Shown: positions 27,859 to 37,419, counted from the first letter of the stretch. The stretch: 64,000 nt of DNA from Rhizobacter sp. SG703 (GCF_012275445.1 NZ_JAAZQK010000004.1:310001-374000); one strand, 5' to 3'. Notes: generated by a model not told the origin, from the sequence alone. Translations and numbers: made by a program.

Positions 27859-28896
27859 ATGAGCCTCATCCCCGCCACCATCCTGACCGGCTTCCTCGGC
27901 TCGGGCAAGACCACGCTGCTGAAGCGCGTGCTGACCGAAGCGCACGGCCAGAAGATCGCCGTGATCGAGAACGAGTTCGGCGACGAGAACATCGACAACG
28001 ACATCCTGGTGCAGGACACGAAGGAGCAGATCATCCAGCTGAACAACGGCTGCGTCTGCTGCACCATTCGCGAAGACCTGCGCACCACGCTGAACGACCT
28101 GGCCGAGAAGCGCCGCAAGGGCGAACTGAGCTTCGACCGCGTCGTGATCGAGACCACCGGGCTGGCCGATCCCGGCCCGGTCGCGCAGACCTTCTTCATG
28201 GACGACGAGATCGCCGAGAGCTACCTGCTGGACTCGATCCTGACGCTGGTCGACGCCAAGCACGCCGAATCGCAGCTCGACACCCGCCAGGAAGCGCGCC
28301 GCCAGATCGGCTTCGCCGACCAGATCTTCATCAGCAAGACCGACCTGGTCGACGCCGCGCAGGTCGAGGCGCTGATCCACCGCATCAAGCACATGAACCC
28401 GCGCGCGCCGCAACGCAAGGTCCACTTCGGCGAGGTGCCGCTGGCCGAGGTGTTCGACCTGCGCGGCTTCAACCTGAACGCCAAGCTCGACATCGACCCC
28501 GATTTCCTGAAGGCCGACGAGCACGACCACCATCACCACCACGACCATGACCACGAACACGGCGAGCACTGCGACCACCCGCACCACCACGCCCATGACG
28601 ACGACGTGAAGTCCTTCGTGTTCCGCTCCGACCGGGCGTTCAACCCGGCCAAGCTGGAGGACTTCCTGGGCGCGATCGTGCAGGTCTACGGCCCGAAGAT
28701 GCTTCGTTACAAGGGCGTGCTGAACATGAAGGGCAGCGACAAGAAGGTGATCTTCCAGGGCGTGCACCAGCTGATGGGCAGCGACCTGGGTCCGGCTTGG
28801 GCGAAGGGCGAGAAGAAGACCAGCAAGATGGTGTTCATCGGCCTGGACCTGCCGCGGGAAATCTTTCTGCAGGGGCTGGAGCAGTGCCTCGTGTGA
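27859..28896 (+). CDS. CobW/COG0523 family GTP-binding metallochaperone
   Basis: A 345-residue GTPase. Walker A GFLGSGKTT at about 11-19; the metal-binding CVCC motif (NNGCVCCTIRED, Cys 65, 67 and 68) defines COG0523; SKTD is the guanine-specificity loop. A His-rich stretch (about 220-252, with runs of His and Asp) lies between the GTPase and the C-terminal CobW_C domain, typical of zinc-handling members. The delivered metal and client are unknown. A TTGACA at 27784-27789 may be its -35, but I see no convincing -10. Confidence 0.9.
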   Translation: MSLIPATILTGFLGSGKTTLLKRVLTEAHGQKIAVIENEFGDENIDNDILVQDTKEQIIQLNNGCVCCTIREDLRTTLNDLAEKRRKGELSFDRVVIETTGLADPGPVAQTFFMDDEIAESYLLDSILTLVDAKHAESQLDTRQEARRQIGFADQIFISKTDLVDAAQVEALIHRIKHMNPRAPQRKVHFGEVPLAEVFDLRGFNLNAKLDIDPDFLKADEHDHHHHHDHDHEHGEHCDHPHHHAHDDDVKSFVFRSDRAFNPAKLEDFLGAIVQVYGPKMLRYKGVLNMKGSDKKVIFQGVHQLMGSDLGPAWAKGEKKTSKMVFIGLDLPREIFLQGLEQCLV

Positions 28897-28935
28897 TTCC
28901 GCCGAAAAACCCGTGGAGCCGGAAAACAACGTGGC

Positions 28936-28941
28936 TACAAT
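28936..28941 (+). promoter_or_regulatory. Probable -10 element of dksA
   Basis: TACAAT in the context GGCTACAATCCGCGG, 79 bp before the dksA GTG. The -35 side (GTGGAG at 28913-28918, 17-bp spacer) is weak. The leader contains two small dyads, GGGGTG/CACCCC (28966-28983) and GCGG/CCGC around GTATAA (28988-29001). Confidence 0.5.
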
Positions 28942-29019
28942 CCGCGGCGCCCAAGTTTGGCTGCGGGGTGATTGCCCACCCCACAGAGCGGGTATAACCG
29001 CCGTTGCGAGGAGATCTCA

Positions 29020-29910
29020 GTGACAAAGACCACGGTCCAGCGAGCAACACCATCCAAGCCAGCCGCCAAGAAGCCGACGACACCGGTCGCCAAGACCCCC
29101 GTGAAGCCGGCCGCCAAGGCACCGGCCAAGGCCGCCCCTGCGTCGAAGGCGGCCGCCGCCAAGGCAGCACCGGCCGCCAAACCGGCAGCGAAGGCGGTGC
29201 ATGCACCGGCTGCCGCGCCGGCCAAGCCGGCCGCCAAGGCCGCACCGGCGCCTGAGGTGGTGGCGCCGAAGCCGGCGGCCGTGAAGCCGCCGCCCGCTCC
29301 CAAGCTTTCCGCCGCCGCCCGGGCTTCGGCTGCGGCATCCTCCCCGGCCCCGATCCCGCCGGCCACGTCCCGTTTTGCAGACCGCTTCGCGCCTCCGAGG
29401 CCGCCCACCCGACAGATGAATTCTCTCGTGACCGACATTTCCAAGCACGAACACAAAGCCGATCCGAAGCTCGCCAACGCCTGGAAGACCAAGCCCGGCC
29501 ATGCGTTGACCGACGAAGAGCTGCAGGCCATGCCTGACAGCGAGTACATGAACGAGAAGCAGCTGGCCTTCTTCAAGGCGCGGCTGCAGCAGCTGAAAGA
29601 CGACCTGCTCAGCAACGCCGGCGAAACCACCGAGCATCTGCGCGAAGACACCTCGATCGTCCCCGATCCCGCCGATCGCGCCACCATCGAGGAAGAGCAC
29701 GCGCTCGAGCTGCGCACCCGCGACCGTGAGCGCAAGCTTCTGAAGAAAATCTCACAGTCGCTGGGCCGCATCGAGGCGGGCGACTATGGTTTCTGCGACG
29801 AAACTGGCGAACCGATCGGATTGGGGCGCCTGATCGCACGCCCGACCGCTACACTGTCCCTCGAAGCCCAGCAACGGCGCGAGCTGAAGCAGAAGATGTT
29901 CGGCGACTGA
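29020..29910 (+). CDS. dksA: DksA with long Lys/Ala/Pro-rich N-terminal extension, zinc cysteines lost
   Basis: A 296-residue protein. Residues from about 133 (MNSLVTDISKHEHKADPKLANAW) onwards are DksA: a coiled-coil with DEELQAMPDSEYMNEKQLAFFK and the tip Asp-containing loop, then the globular end GDYGFCDETGEPIGLGRLIARPTATLSLEAQQRREL. The classical four-Cys zinc site keeps only the first Cys; the others are Thr, Ser and Ala. The first 130 residues are a low-complexity tail of Ala, Lys and Pro, like histone-H1-type tails. GTG 29020 is chosen because of the GAGGAG upstream; an internal ATG at 29416 would give a normal-length DksA. It modulates RNA polymerase with ppGpp. Confidence 0.92.
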   Translation: MTKTTVQRATPSKPAAKKPTTPVAKTPVKPAAKAPAKAAPASKAAAAKAAPAAKPAAKAVHAPAAAPAKPAAKAAPAPEVVAPKPAAVKPPPAPKLSAAARASAAASSPAPIPPATSRFADRFAPPRPPTRQMNSLVTDISKHEHKADPKLANAWKTKPGHALTDEELQAMPDSEYMNEKQLAFFKARLQQLKDDLLSNAGETTEHLREDTSIVPDPADRATIEEEHALELRTRDRERKLLKKISQSLGRIEAGDYGFCDETGEPIGLGRLIARPTATLSLEAQQRRELKQKMFGD

Positions 29911-29938
29911 CACCCCTTCGCGCACCCCGTCACCCGAC

Positions 29939-31666
29939 ATGTCGGACCAGAAAGACAACACCAGCTTCTTCCGTAAGGTTGTCAAGTTCGTCGCCAACCC
30001 GGCCACGGACTGGGCGCAACTCGGCACGCCCACGGAAGAAGCCCGCGAGAGCGAGTACGCCAAGTCCGAACTGAAGGCGATGATCGAGCGCAAGCGGCGC
30101 AACGATTTCGTCCGCAAGCGCGAATTCGACATGCTGCGCAAGGTGCGTCGCGAAGGCCTGACCAGCGAGCAGCTGGCAGCGCTCGGCGGCTCCTCCCGCC
30201 TCGACGACTCCGAAGCCCGCATGCAGGACAGCGGCGCGAAGCCGGATGTCGGCGTCAAGGCCAAGATCGACGAGATCGAGCAGCAGATGGTCGGCGACGG
30301 CCTCGCGTCGCCGTCGCGCCGCCCGCCCTCTTTCTATGAAGCGCCGACGCAGCCGGCGGCCATCGGCTATGCGGCCACCGAGCCCGACACCAGCCGCATC
30401 CGCCCCGAGCAGCCGGCCCGCACGAACGGCGCGAACGCTCCCCACGCGGCCCCGGTGAAGCCGGCGCGCCCGCCGGCCGGCGCGCCCGCCACCGTCGTGA
30501 TGGGTGCCGGGCTGTCGCCGTTGTCGCCGCTGAACCTCGACATCAACGGCAGCGACCTGGGCAGCCCGTACGCGGTCGAGGTGACCGAAGTCGCCCACGA
30601 CCCCGAACTCGACGAGGCGGTGATCGCCTTCGCGAACGCCGACTTCGAAAGCTGCGAATCGTCGCTGGCCGCGCTCACCGGCCAGGGCGGCCCGCGCGCC
30701 CAGCATGCCGAAACCTGGCTCGCGCTGTTCGACCTGTACCGCGCGATCGGCCAACACCACAAGTTCGAGAGCCTCGCGATCGACTACGCCCAGCAGTTCG
30801 GCTGGTCGGCGCCGCAGTGGTTCTCGATGCCGAAGCTGGTGGCCGAGGCCGCCGGCGAAGAACGCCGCCCCAGCTCGCGCATCGACGGCCAGGTCGGCTG
30901 GGTGTGCCCGAGCATCGTCGATGCCGACGCGGTCGCGCGGCTGCGCTCGCAGTCGCTGCAGATGCCGCTGCCGTGGGTGTTCGACTGGAGCGCGCTGCAG
31001 AGCATCGATGCCGAGGCCTGCGCGCGCATGAGCGAGCTGTTCCGCGGTTGGATCAACGAGCCGCTCGACATGCGCTGGCTCGGCGGCGACCGCCTGATGC
31101 AGGTGCTGCAAGACGCCGCCCCCACCGGCGTGCGCGACGCAGACCCGGTGTTCTGGCAGCTGCGCCTCGACGCGCTGCGCATGGCCAACCGCGCCGACCA
31201 GTTCGACGAAGCCGCCATCGACTACTGCGTGACCTACGAGGTGTCGCCGCCGTCGTGGGAAAGCGCGAAGTGCCAGGTGCGCATCAGCGGCTCCAACATG
31301 AGCACGCAATCGCCGCCGATGTCGGTGGTGAGCGACGTGTCCACCAGCTTCCTCGAATCGCAGATGCCCGACGAACCGGGCGTGCAGGTCGCGGGGGTCG
31401 AGCTGTCCGGCCAGCTGGTCGGTGACATCGGTGCCACGTTGAACAAGATGAACGATGAGCTGGGCAATGCCGAGGTCGTCAACGTCTCGTGCGCCCGCCT
31501 GATCCGCGTCGACTTCATCGCGGCCGGCGACCTGCTGAACTGGGTGCTGGCACGCCGCGGCGAGAACCGCTCGGTCACCTTCTCCGAATCGCACCGGCTG
31601 GTCGCGCTGTTCTTCGGCGCGATGGGCATCAACGAGCACGCCAAGGTCAAGGTCCGCGTGGTTTAG
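29939..31666 (+). CDS. STAS-domain protein, conserved hypothetical
   Basis: A 575-residue cytoplasmic protein. The N-terminal 75 residues are charged and helical (FFRKVVKFVANPATDWAQL, then KRRNDFVRKREFDMLRKVRREG), followed by a Pro/Ala-rich linker (about 130-195). The middle (about 200-400) is helical, TPR-like, with an alpha-beta segment. The last 90 residues (VQVAGVELSGQLVGDIGATL...NVSCARLIRVDFIAAGDLLNWV) form a STAS domain like anti-sigma-factor antagonists, but no phosphorylatable Ser is obvious. It follows dksA by 28 bp. The function is unknown. Confidence 0.75.
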   Translation: MSDQKDNTSFFRKVVKFVANPATDWAQLGTPTEEARESEYAKSELKAMIERKRRNDFVRKREFDMLRKVRREGLTSEQLAALGGSSRLDDSEARMQDSGAKPDVGVKAKIDEIEQQMVGDGLASPSRRPPSFYEAPTQPAAIGYAATEPDTSRIRPEQPARTNGANAPHAAPVKPARPPAGAPATVVMGAGLSPLSPLNLDINGSDLGSPYAVEVTEVAHDPELDEAVIAFANADFESCESSLAALTGQGGPRAQHAETWLALFDLYRAIGQHHKFESLAIDYAQQFGWSAPQWFSMPKLVAEAAGEERRPSSRIDGQVGWVCPSIVDADAVARLRSQSLQMPLPWVFDWSALQSIDAEACARMSELFRGWINEPLDMRWLGGDRLMQVLQDAAPTGVRDADPVFWQLRLDALRMANRADQFDEAAIDYCVTYEVSPPSWESAKCQVRISGSNMSTQSPPMSVVSDVSTSFLESQMPDEPGVQVAGVELSGQLVGDIGATLNKMNDELGNAEVVNVSCARLIRVDFIAAGDLLNWVLARRGENRSVTFSESHRLVALFFGAMGINEHAKVKVRVV

Positions 31667-31750
31667 GCCCCCCCCAGTCGCTGTCGCTCCTGCCCCCAAG
31701 GGGCGCCTCCCGGCGGCCCGGCAAAGCCGGTTCCGCGGGAGTTGCTTGAT
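31667..31750. repeat. Single copy of the hairpin repeat found upstream of glrK
   Basis: Starts directly after the STAS gene stop and matches the 79-bp unit at 19296-19530 almost throughout (CTGCCCCCAAGGGGCGCCTC, then CCGGCAAAGCCGG, GCGGGAG), including the GCTTGAT that follows the last unit of the array. Its position behind a stop codon would suit an RNA-level 3' end or terminator. It provides the evidence that the element is dispersed. Confidence 0.8.
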
Positions 31751-31753
31751 TGG

Positions 31754-31815
31754 TCGATTGCTTCGCTCGCTCGGTCACAATGCCCGGCTTGAAGCTTTCT
31801 GCTTCGCCCGAATCT
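31754..31815 (+). promoter_or_regulatory. Candidate hslVU promoters (sigma-70 and heat-shock type)
   Basis: TCGATT (31754-31759) and CACAAT (31776-31781) with a 16-bp spacer form a sigma-70 candidate. Overlapping downstream, CTTGAA (31788-31793) and CCCGAATCT (31807-31815) with a 13-bp spacer resemble a sigma-32 heat-shock promoter. The latter would start transcription at or just before the hslV ATG (31823), which has no Shine-Dalgarno sequence. Which is used cannot be decided from sequence. Confidence 0.4.
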
Positions 31816-31822
31816 GACCCCT

Positions 31823-32359
31823 ATGGATCAATACCACGGCACCACCATCCTGAGCGTGCGGCGCGGCAACCTCGTCGCGCTCGGCGGCGACGGCCAGGTC
31901 ACGCTCGGCAACGTCGTTGTCAAAGCCACCGCCCGCAAGGTGCGCAAGCTCTATCGAGACCAGGTGCTCGCCGGCTTCGCCGGGGCCACCGCCGACGCTT
32001 TCACGCTGTTCGAACGCTTCGAGGCCAAGCTCGAGAAACACCAGGGCCACCTGGTGCGCGCCGCGATCGAGCTGACCAAGGACTGGCGCACCGACCGCGT
32101 GCTGCGCCGCCTGGAAGCGATGCTCGCGGTGGCCGACAAGGAAGCCTCGCTGATCATCACCGGCAACGGCGACGTGCTGGAGCCCGAGAAAGGCATCGTC
32201 GCGATCGGCTCCGGCGGTTCCTATGCGCAGGCCGCGGCCATCGCGCTGCTGGAGCACACCGCGTTGCCACCGCAGGACATCGTCAAGCGCTCGCTCGAGA
32301 TCGCCGGCGACCTGTGCATCTACACGAACCAGAACCACACGATCGAGACGCTGGGCTGA
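31823..32359 (+). CDS. hslV: ATP-dependent protease peptidase subunit HslV
   Basis: A 178-residue threonine protease of the proteasome fold. It begins [15 protein letters not shown]; the mature catalytic Thr is expected after removal of the MDQYHG propeptide, the betaproteobacterial form (E. coli has only Met). GGDGQVTLG and [11 protein letters not shown] are conserved HslV segments. It pairs with the HslU unfoldase encoded immediately downstream (1-bp gap) to degrade misfolded proteins during heat stress. Confidence 0.96.
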   Translation: MDQYHGTTILSVRRGNLVALGGDGQVTLGNVVVKATARKVRKLYRDQVLAGFAGATADAFTLFERFEAKLEKHQGHLVRAAIELTKDWRTDRVLRRLEAMLAVADKEASLIITGNGDVLEPEKGIVAIGSGGSYAQAAAIALLEHTALPPQDIVKRSLEIAGDLCIYTNQNHTIETLG

Positions 32360-32360
32360 C

Positions 32361-33713
32361 ATGAGCGCGATGACCCCCCAAGAGATCGTCTCCGAATTGG
32401 ACCGGCACATCGTCGGCCAGGCCGGCGCCAAGCGCGCGGTCGCGATCGCGCTGCGCAATCGCTGGCGCCGCCAGCAGGTCGACAGCGCGCTGCGCGGCGA
32501 GATCACGCCGAAGAACATCCTGATGATCGGCCCGACCGGCGTCGGCAAGACCGAGATCGCGCGCCGCCTGGCCAAGCTGGCCGATGCGCCGTTCATCAAG
32601 GTCGAGGCGACCAAGTTCACCGAGGTCGGCTATGTCGGCAAGGACGTCGACACCATCATCCGCGACTTGGTCGACATGGCCGTCAAGCAGGAGCGCGAGA
32701 CGCAGATCAAGCGCCAGCGCGTGCGCGCCGAAGACGCCGCCGAAGACCGGGTGCTCGACATCCTGGTGCCGCCGCCGCGCGCCGCCAGCAGCGATTTCGG
32801 CCTGGCCCCGCCGACGCCCGCCGCACCGGCCGCCGACAACACCGCCCGCCAGGTGATGCGCAAGCGGCTGCGCGAAGGCTCGCTCGACGACAAGGAGATC
32901 GAGATCGAGGTGGCCGACACCAAGCCGACGCTCGACATCATCGGCCCGCCCGGCATGGACGAGATGGCCGAGCAGCTGAAGGGCATGTTCGCGAACCTCG
33001 GCCAGGGCAAGCGCAAGCTGCGCAAGCTGAAGATCGGCGAGGCGCTGAAGCTGCTGGTCGACGACGAGGCGGCCAAGCTCGTCAACGAGGACGAGATCAA
33101 GACCGCGGCGCTGCACAACACCGAGCAGAACGGCATCGTGTTCCTCGACGAGATCGACAAGGTCGCGTCGCGCCAGGAATCGAGCGGTGCCGACGTGTCG
33201 CGCCAGGGCGTGCAGCGCGACCTGCTGCCGCTGGTCGAGGGCACCACGGTGAACACCAAGTACGGCATGGTGAAGACCGACCACATCCTGTTCATCGCGT
33301 CGGGCGCGTTCCACCTGAGCAAGCCGAGCGACCTGATCCCCGAGCTGCAAGGGCGATTCCCGATCCGCGTCGAACTCGGCTCGCTGAGCGTCGACGATTT
33401 CGAGGCCATCCTGACGCAGACGCACGCGAGCCTCGTCAAGCAATACCAGGCGCTGCTGGCGACCGAAGGCGTCACGCTCGAACTGCGGCCCGACGGCATT
33501 CGCCGCCTGGCGCAGATCGCGTTCGACGTCAACGAGCGCACCGAGAACATCGGCGCGCGCCGGCTGTCGACGGTGATGGAGCGCCTGCTCGACGAGGTGA
33601 GCTTCGACGCGCCGAAGCTGTCGGGCCAGACGGTGTCGATCGGCGCCGCCGAGGTCGACGCGAAGCTCGGCGAGCTGGCGAAGAACGAAGACCTCTCGCG
33701 CTACATTCTTTGA
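32361..33713 (+). CDS. hslU: ATP-dependent protease ATPase subunit HslU
   Basis: A 450-residue AAA+ unfoldase. Walker [10 protein letters not shown] near residue 57, pore loop [14 protein letters not shown] near 90, Walker [12 protein letters not shown] near 257, sensor arginines in the [12 protein letters not shown] region, and the C-terminal DLSRYIL that docks into HslV. An intermediate I domain lies at about 110-240. ATG 32361 directly follows the hslV stop. Confidence 0.97.
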   Translation: MSAMTPQEIVSELDRHIVGQAGAKRAVAIALRNRWRRQQVDSALRGEITPKNILMIGPTGVGKTEIARRLAKLADAPFIKVEATKFTEVGYVGKDVDTIIRDLVDMAVKQERETQIKRQRVRAEDAAEDRVLDILVPPPRAASSDFGLAPPTPAAPAADNTARQVMRKRLREGSLDDKEIEIEVADTKPTLDIIGPPGMDEMAEQLKGMFANLGQGKRKLRKLKIGEALKLLVDDEAAKLVNEDEIKTAALHNTEQNGIVFLDEIDKVASRQESSGADVSRQGVQRDLLPLVEGTTVNTKYGMVKTDHILFIASGAFHLSKPSDLIPELQGRFPIRVELGSLSVDDFEAILTQTHASLVKQYQALLATEGVTLELRPDGIRRLAQIAFDVNERTENIGARRLSTVMERLLDEVSFDAPKLSGQTVSIGAAEVDAKLGELAKNEDLSRYIL

Positions 33714-33720
33714 GCCTGCG

Positions 33721-34647
33721 CTACATCCTCGGAGCCTCGCGCCGCCAGGCGCCGGGCGGCCGGCCGGTGATGCGCTTGAAGGCCTTGTTGAAGGCCGGCT
33801 CGGAGTCGTAGCCCACCTGGGCCGCGATGCCTGCGAGCGGCGCATCGCCGGCACGCATCAGGCAGGCGGCGCGGAACATGCGCCAGCGCGTCAGGTACTC
33901 GAGCGGCGGCTCGCCGACCTTCTGCTTGAAGCGCAGCGCGAAGGCCGAGCGCGACAGGCCCGCGGCGGCCGCCAGTTCGTCCACCGTCCACGCCCGCGCA
34001 AGCTCATGGTGCATGCGGCGCAGGGCCGTGCCGATGCGTCGGTCGGCCAATGCGCTGAGCCAGTTCGCGTCGCCGGCGTCGTCGGTCGCGACCGCCTGCG
34101 CGTGCGACCTGACTGCATGCACGAACAGGATGTCGGCGAGCCGGCTGATCACCGTGCCCGAACCGAGCCCCGGCGTGCCGGTCTCGACGGCCAGCATCTG
34201 CAGCGTCGCCTGCAGCAGCCGGCGGCGGTCGTCGTCGAGCCGGGCAAGCAGCAGCGCCGGGATCAGCTCGACCAGCGGCGTCGCCGCCAGCGCATCGAAT
34301 TCGAACCAGCCGGTGATCACGGTGGCCGCCACGCCGCCGCCGCCCAGCGTCACGATGCCGCCGACATGGTCGCGCACCGTCTCGCTGCATGGCCGCGTCG
34401 CGGAACCAGGCGCGTCGCTCAGCACGTAGCGCGAGCCACGCAGCATCACGAAGCAATCGCCCGCGGCGAGCGCGACCGGGGGGCCGGTGCCGTCCAGGCG
34501 CAGCACCGCGCTGCCGCGCACGACGAGGCCGAAGCGCGCCATGCGGCCGGCCGCGAAATCCAGGCCCCAGGGTGCGCTCAGTTCGAGCCGGGCGTACAGC
34601 GCGCTGCGGACCCGCATCGCGGCAAAGATGTCGTCGAGAGGATCCAT
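33721..34647 (-). CDS. AraC family transcriptional regulator
   Basis: A 308-residue regulator with an N-terminal cupin-type sensor (RMARFGLVVRGSAVLRLDG...LAAGDCFVMLRGSRYVL) and a C-terminal AraC DNA-binding domain with two helix-turn-helix units (AWTVDELAAAAGLSRSAFALRFKQKVGEP and IAAQVGYDSEPAFNKAFKRITGRPPG). It is divergent from the MDR oxidoreductase (98-bp gap), which is its likely target. The ligand is unknown; the cupin group often senses small organic molecules. It converges on hslU with a 7-bp gap. Confidence 0.92.
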   Translation of the reverse strand: MDPLDDIFAAMRVRSALYARLELSAPWGLDFAAGRMARFGLVVRGSAVLRLDGTGPPVALAAGDCFVMLRGSRYVLSDAPGSATRPCSETVRDHVGGIVTLGGGGVAATVITGWFEFDALAATPLVELIPALLLARLDDDRRRLLQATLQMLAVETGTPGLGSGTVISRLADILFVHAVRSHAQAVATDDAGDANWLSALADRRIGTALRRMHHELARAWTVDELAAAAGLSRSAFALRFKQKVGEPPLEYLTRWRMFRAACLMRAGDAPLAGIAAQVGYDSEPAFNKAFKRITGRPPGAWRREAPRM

Positions 34648-34745
34648 CGCGGCATGGACGAGCGGACAAGAGATCGAGCGTAGCAGGCATTCATCGTCCG
34701 CCGCCCGGCTTCGAGAATGGAGGCATTCACCCGCAGGAGCTTCCG

Positions 34746-35762
34746 ATGCGCAGCCTACACCTCGATGCCGAACACCCCGCCGCCCCGCTGGTCGCGCGCG
34801 ATGCGCCGAGTGCCCCGCTGGCCCCGAACGACCTGCGCGTGCGGGTGCGGGCGGTGTCGCTGAACCGGCGCGACCTGATGATCCGCGCCGGCACCTACCC
34901 GGTTCCGCTGACCCCCGGCGTCGTGCCGGTCAGCGACGGCGCCGGCGAGGTGGTCGCGGTGGGCGCTGCCGTGACGCGCTTCGCCGTGGGCGACCGCGTG
35001 ACCAGCAGCTATTTCCCGCAATGGATCGATGGCCGGCTGAGCTTGGCGCAGGCGATGCAGCAGACCGGCTGCAGCCTGCCCGGGTGGCTGGCCGACGAGG
35101 TCGTCGTCGACGAGCAGGCGGTGCTCGCGATGCCAGGGCACCTGAGCTTCGACGAAGCGTCCACGCTGCCCTGCGCCGGCCTGACCGCCTGGAACGGCCT
35201 GACCGGCGGGCGCCCGGTGCAGGCCGGCAGCACGGTGCTGACGCTGGGCGCCGGCAGCATCGCGGTGTTTGCGATCCAGTTCGCGAAGGCGCTGGGCGCG
35301 CGCGTGATCGCGACGACCTCCAGCGACGAGAAGGCGGCCCGGCTGAGCGCGCTCGGCGCGGACGAGGTCGTCGACTACCAGCGCGTGACCGACTGGGACC
35401 GCGAGGTGCTGCGCCTGACCGGCGGGCGCGGCGCCAACCACGTGATCGAGGCGGTCGGGCCGGCGACGCTGGAGCGCTCGCTGCGCTGCGCCGCGTGGGA
35501 CGCCGACATCGGCCTGATGGGCGTGTTCGGCGCCGACGACAGCCGCGTCGATCCGCGTGCCTTCAGCGGCCGGCTGTTGACGCTGCGCCGCATCGCGGTC
35601 GGCAGCCGCAGCGACTTCGAGGCGATGAACCGCTTGATCGCCGCGCACCGGCTGCGACCGGTGATCGATCGCGTGTTTCGGTTCGAAGACGCCGAAGCGG
35701 CCTACCGGCACCTGGCCGACAACGCCCACCTCGGCAAGGTCGTCATCCGCGTCGCCGGCTGA
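34746..35762 (+). CDS. Zinc-less MDR family NAD(P)-dependent oxidoreductase
   Basis: A 338-residue medium-chain dehydrogenase/reductase. GroES-like N-terminal domain (VRAVSLNRRDLMIRAGTYP, DGAGEVVAVGAAVTRF), then a Rossmann domain (TVLTLGAGSIAVFAIQFAKALGARVIATT). The catalytic-zinc Cys and His of classical alcohol dehydrogenases and the four-Cys structural lobe are missing, so it is a quinone-oxidoreductase/enoyl-reductase-like member. CAGGAG precedes the ATG. Probably controlled by the divergent AraC regulator; substrate unknown. Confidence 0.85.
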   Translation: MRSLHLDAEHPAAPLVARDAPSAPLAPNDLRVRVRAVSLNRRDLMIRAGTYPVPLTPGVVPVSDGAGEVVAVGAAVTRFAVGDRVTSSYFPQWIDGRLSLAQAMQQTGCSLPGWLADEVVVDEQAVLAMPGHLSFDEASTLPCAGLTAWNGLTGGRPVQAGSTVLTLGAGSIAVFAIQFAKALGARVIATTSSDEKAARLSALGADEVVDYQRVTDWDREVLRLTGGRGANHVIEAVGPATLERSLRCAAWDADIGLMGVFGADDSRVDPRAFSGRLLTLRRIAVGSRSDFEAMNRLIAAHRLRPVIDRVFRFEDAEAAYRHLADNAHLGKVVIRVAG

Positions 35763-36539
35763 TCACAGCGCCAGCCGGTGCGACTGCAGCTCCAGCAAGC
35801 CGTCGAAGATCAGCGTGTCGACCGTCTCGAACGGCAGCTCGACGATCGGCGCGAGCTTCACCGCCGCGCCGCCGGTCATGATCAGCGCCGGCTCGTGGCC
35901 GGTGCGCTCGCGCAGCTTGTACGCCATGCGCTCGATCGCACCGGCCATCGCATGCGCCCCGCCGCTCATCAGCGCATCGCTGGTGTTGGTCGGGAAATCG
36001 ACCACCTCGCCGGTCGGTGCCTTCAGGCCGGCGGTGCCCATCTCGAGCGCGCGCAGCATCAGCCCGAAGCCCGGCAGGATCATGCCGCCGATGAAGCGGC
36101 CGGTCTCGTCCAGCGCGTCGACCGTGACCGCGGTGCCGACCATCACCACCAGCGCCGGCCGCGGCACGCCGGCGGCCCGCACGCGCTGCCAGGCCCCGAT
36201 CAGCGCGACCCAGCGGTCGGTGCCGAGGCGGTTCGGATGGTCGTAGCCGTTGGTGACGCCGGCCGCCTGCGCGGTCGAGACAACCCAGCGCGGCTCGACC
36301 TGCCAGTGCGCGAGTTGCTCCAGTTGCTCCTCGACCTCGCGCCGGATGCCCTCGCCGGCCACCACGCAGCCCAGCATGCTGCTCGGCGGCGGCAGGCTTT
36401 TCCATTCGGTGTCGGCCAGCCGGTCGATGGTCTCGAGGAAGACGGCGCCATGCGCCAGCAGGCGCGCGCCCGGTTGCGGGCTCGCGTAGTGCGCCCACTT
36501 GAGCCGGGTGTTGCCGATGTCGATGGCCAGGAACGTCAT
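35763..36539 (-). CDS. coaX: Type III pantothenate kinase
   Basis: A 258-residue ASKHA-fold kinase that phosphorylates pantothenate as the first step of CoA synthesis. Phosphate motif [18 protein letters not shown] at the start; [12 protein letters not shown] near 100 and [17 protein letters not shown] near 125 are the family signatures. The ortholog is typical of Burkholderiales, which lack CoaA. Its 3' end abuts the MDR gene. A roughly 85-bp gap follows on its 5' side, before the hypothetical gene on the same strand. Confidence 0.95.
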   Translation of the reverse strand: MTFLAIDIGNTRLKWAHYASPQPGARLLAHGAVFLETIDRLADTEWKSLPPPSSMLGCVVAGEGIRREVEEQLEQLAHWQVEPRWVVSTAQAAGVTNGYDHPNRLGTDRWVALIGAWQRVRAAGVPRPALVVMVGTAVTVDALDETGRFIGGMILPGFGLMLRALEMGTAGLKAPTGEVVDFPTNTSDALMSGGAHAMAGAIERMAYKLRERTGHEPALIMTGGAAVKLAPIVELPFETVDTLIFDGLLELQSHRLAL

Positions 36540-36624
36540 GGCCGCAAGGGTAACCGCTGCCGCCCGGGCGACTGGCCGGCGGCCGGCAAACCCGGGAAAG
36601 TCCCGGGCCGGTGCGCCAGCCGCG

Positions 36625-37251
36625 TCAGGCCGCCGACGGGGAATTGACCGTGCGCAGCAACTCGCGCACGCGGGCGATCGTCTGGGCCGCCCAGATGCCC
36701 TTGAACGGCTTCGTGATGCGTTGCTCCACTTCGTCGAGCAGCGCTTCGATGTCGTGGCGCGAGCGCGCGCGCTTCAGGCGCATCAGCGTCAGCGAGCCGG
36801 CGACCGGCGCCTCGGCCTTCACCGCGCGCATCAGGATCGCACGTGCTTCGTCGAGCGCGGCATCGGCTTCGTCCAGCGGGACCAGGTCGGAAATCGGCAG
36901 CTCGCCGACCATCGAATCGGTGAGCACCGACTCCGGCTGCAGGCTCAGCGACGGCGGCAACGGGCCGGACACGGTGTCCAGCGGCAGGTCGACGTCGAGC
37001 GGCGCCATGCCCGAATTGCCCGGCATCGAGCCGGTGCCCTGCGTGAACATGATCAGGCCCATCGCCACCAGCTCGTCGAAGATCTGATCCGGCACCCCGG
37101 CCTGCACGGCCAGCTGCCGCACCTGGCTCTCGCGCCTGCGCCCATCGACCAGCAGCAAGACCGTGCGATGCCGCTGTCCCAGTTTTCGTTGTCGACTGCC
37201 CAACTCGTCGACGCCTTCGGGCGTCTTCACGGGGATATTGATGCTCGGCAC
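36625..37251 (-). CDS. Conserved hypothetical protein with winged-helix-like N-terminus
   Basis: A 208-residue protein. GTG 37251 is chosen because GGAG stands 7 nt upstream; the longer frame to 37569 crosses the operator region and the opposite gene. Residues 20-65 ([39 protein letters not shown]) look like a small winged helix, followed by a Pro/Ser-rich linker and a helical C-terminal domain ([39 protein letters not shown]). I do not recognise a named family. It diverges from the polyphosphate kinase gene. Confidence 0.7.
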   Translation of the reverse strand: MPSINIPVKTPEGVDELGSRQRKLGQRHRTVLLLVDGRRRESQVRQLAVQAGVPDQIFDELVAMGLIMFTQGTGSMPGNSGMAPLDVDLPLDTVSGPLPPSLSLQPESVLTDSMVGELPISDLVPLDEADAALDEARAILMRAVKAEAPVAGSLTLMRLKRARSRHDIEALLDEVEQRITKPFKGIWAAQTIARVRELLRTVNSPSAA

Positions 37252-37401
37252 GGAACCACTCCTGATGTTCTGCCCTGGCGCTCCCTCTGGCGCCGTACTT
37301 CTGAACGGCGCGATTGTGCCGCCGGAATCGGGTCGGGTAGACCATGATTCCCCGCCACCGAGTGCGGCCGCCCGTCGCGAAGTATCGGCGATACACTCGC
37401 G

Positions 37402-37419
37402 ATTGACGTATACGTCAAT
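37402..37419. promoter_or_regulatory. Perfect 18-bp palindrome, MerR/LiuR-type operator candidate
   Basis: ATTGACGTATACGTCAAT (37402-37419) is a perfect palindrome with the ACGT-N2-ACGT-like core of operators bound by MerR-family regulators of acyl-CoA catabolism such as LiuR. It lies 20 bp before the PPK2 GTG, in the divergent gap. The first half contains TTGACG, a possible -35. No MerR gene is in the window. Confidence 0.6.
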
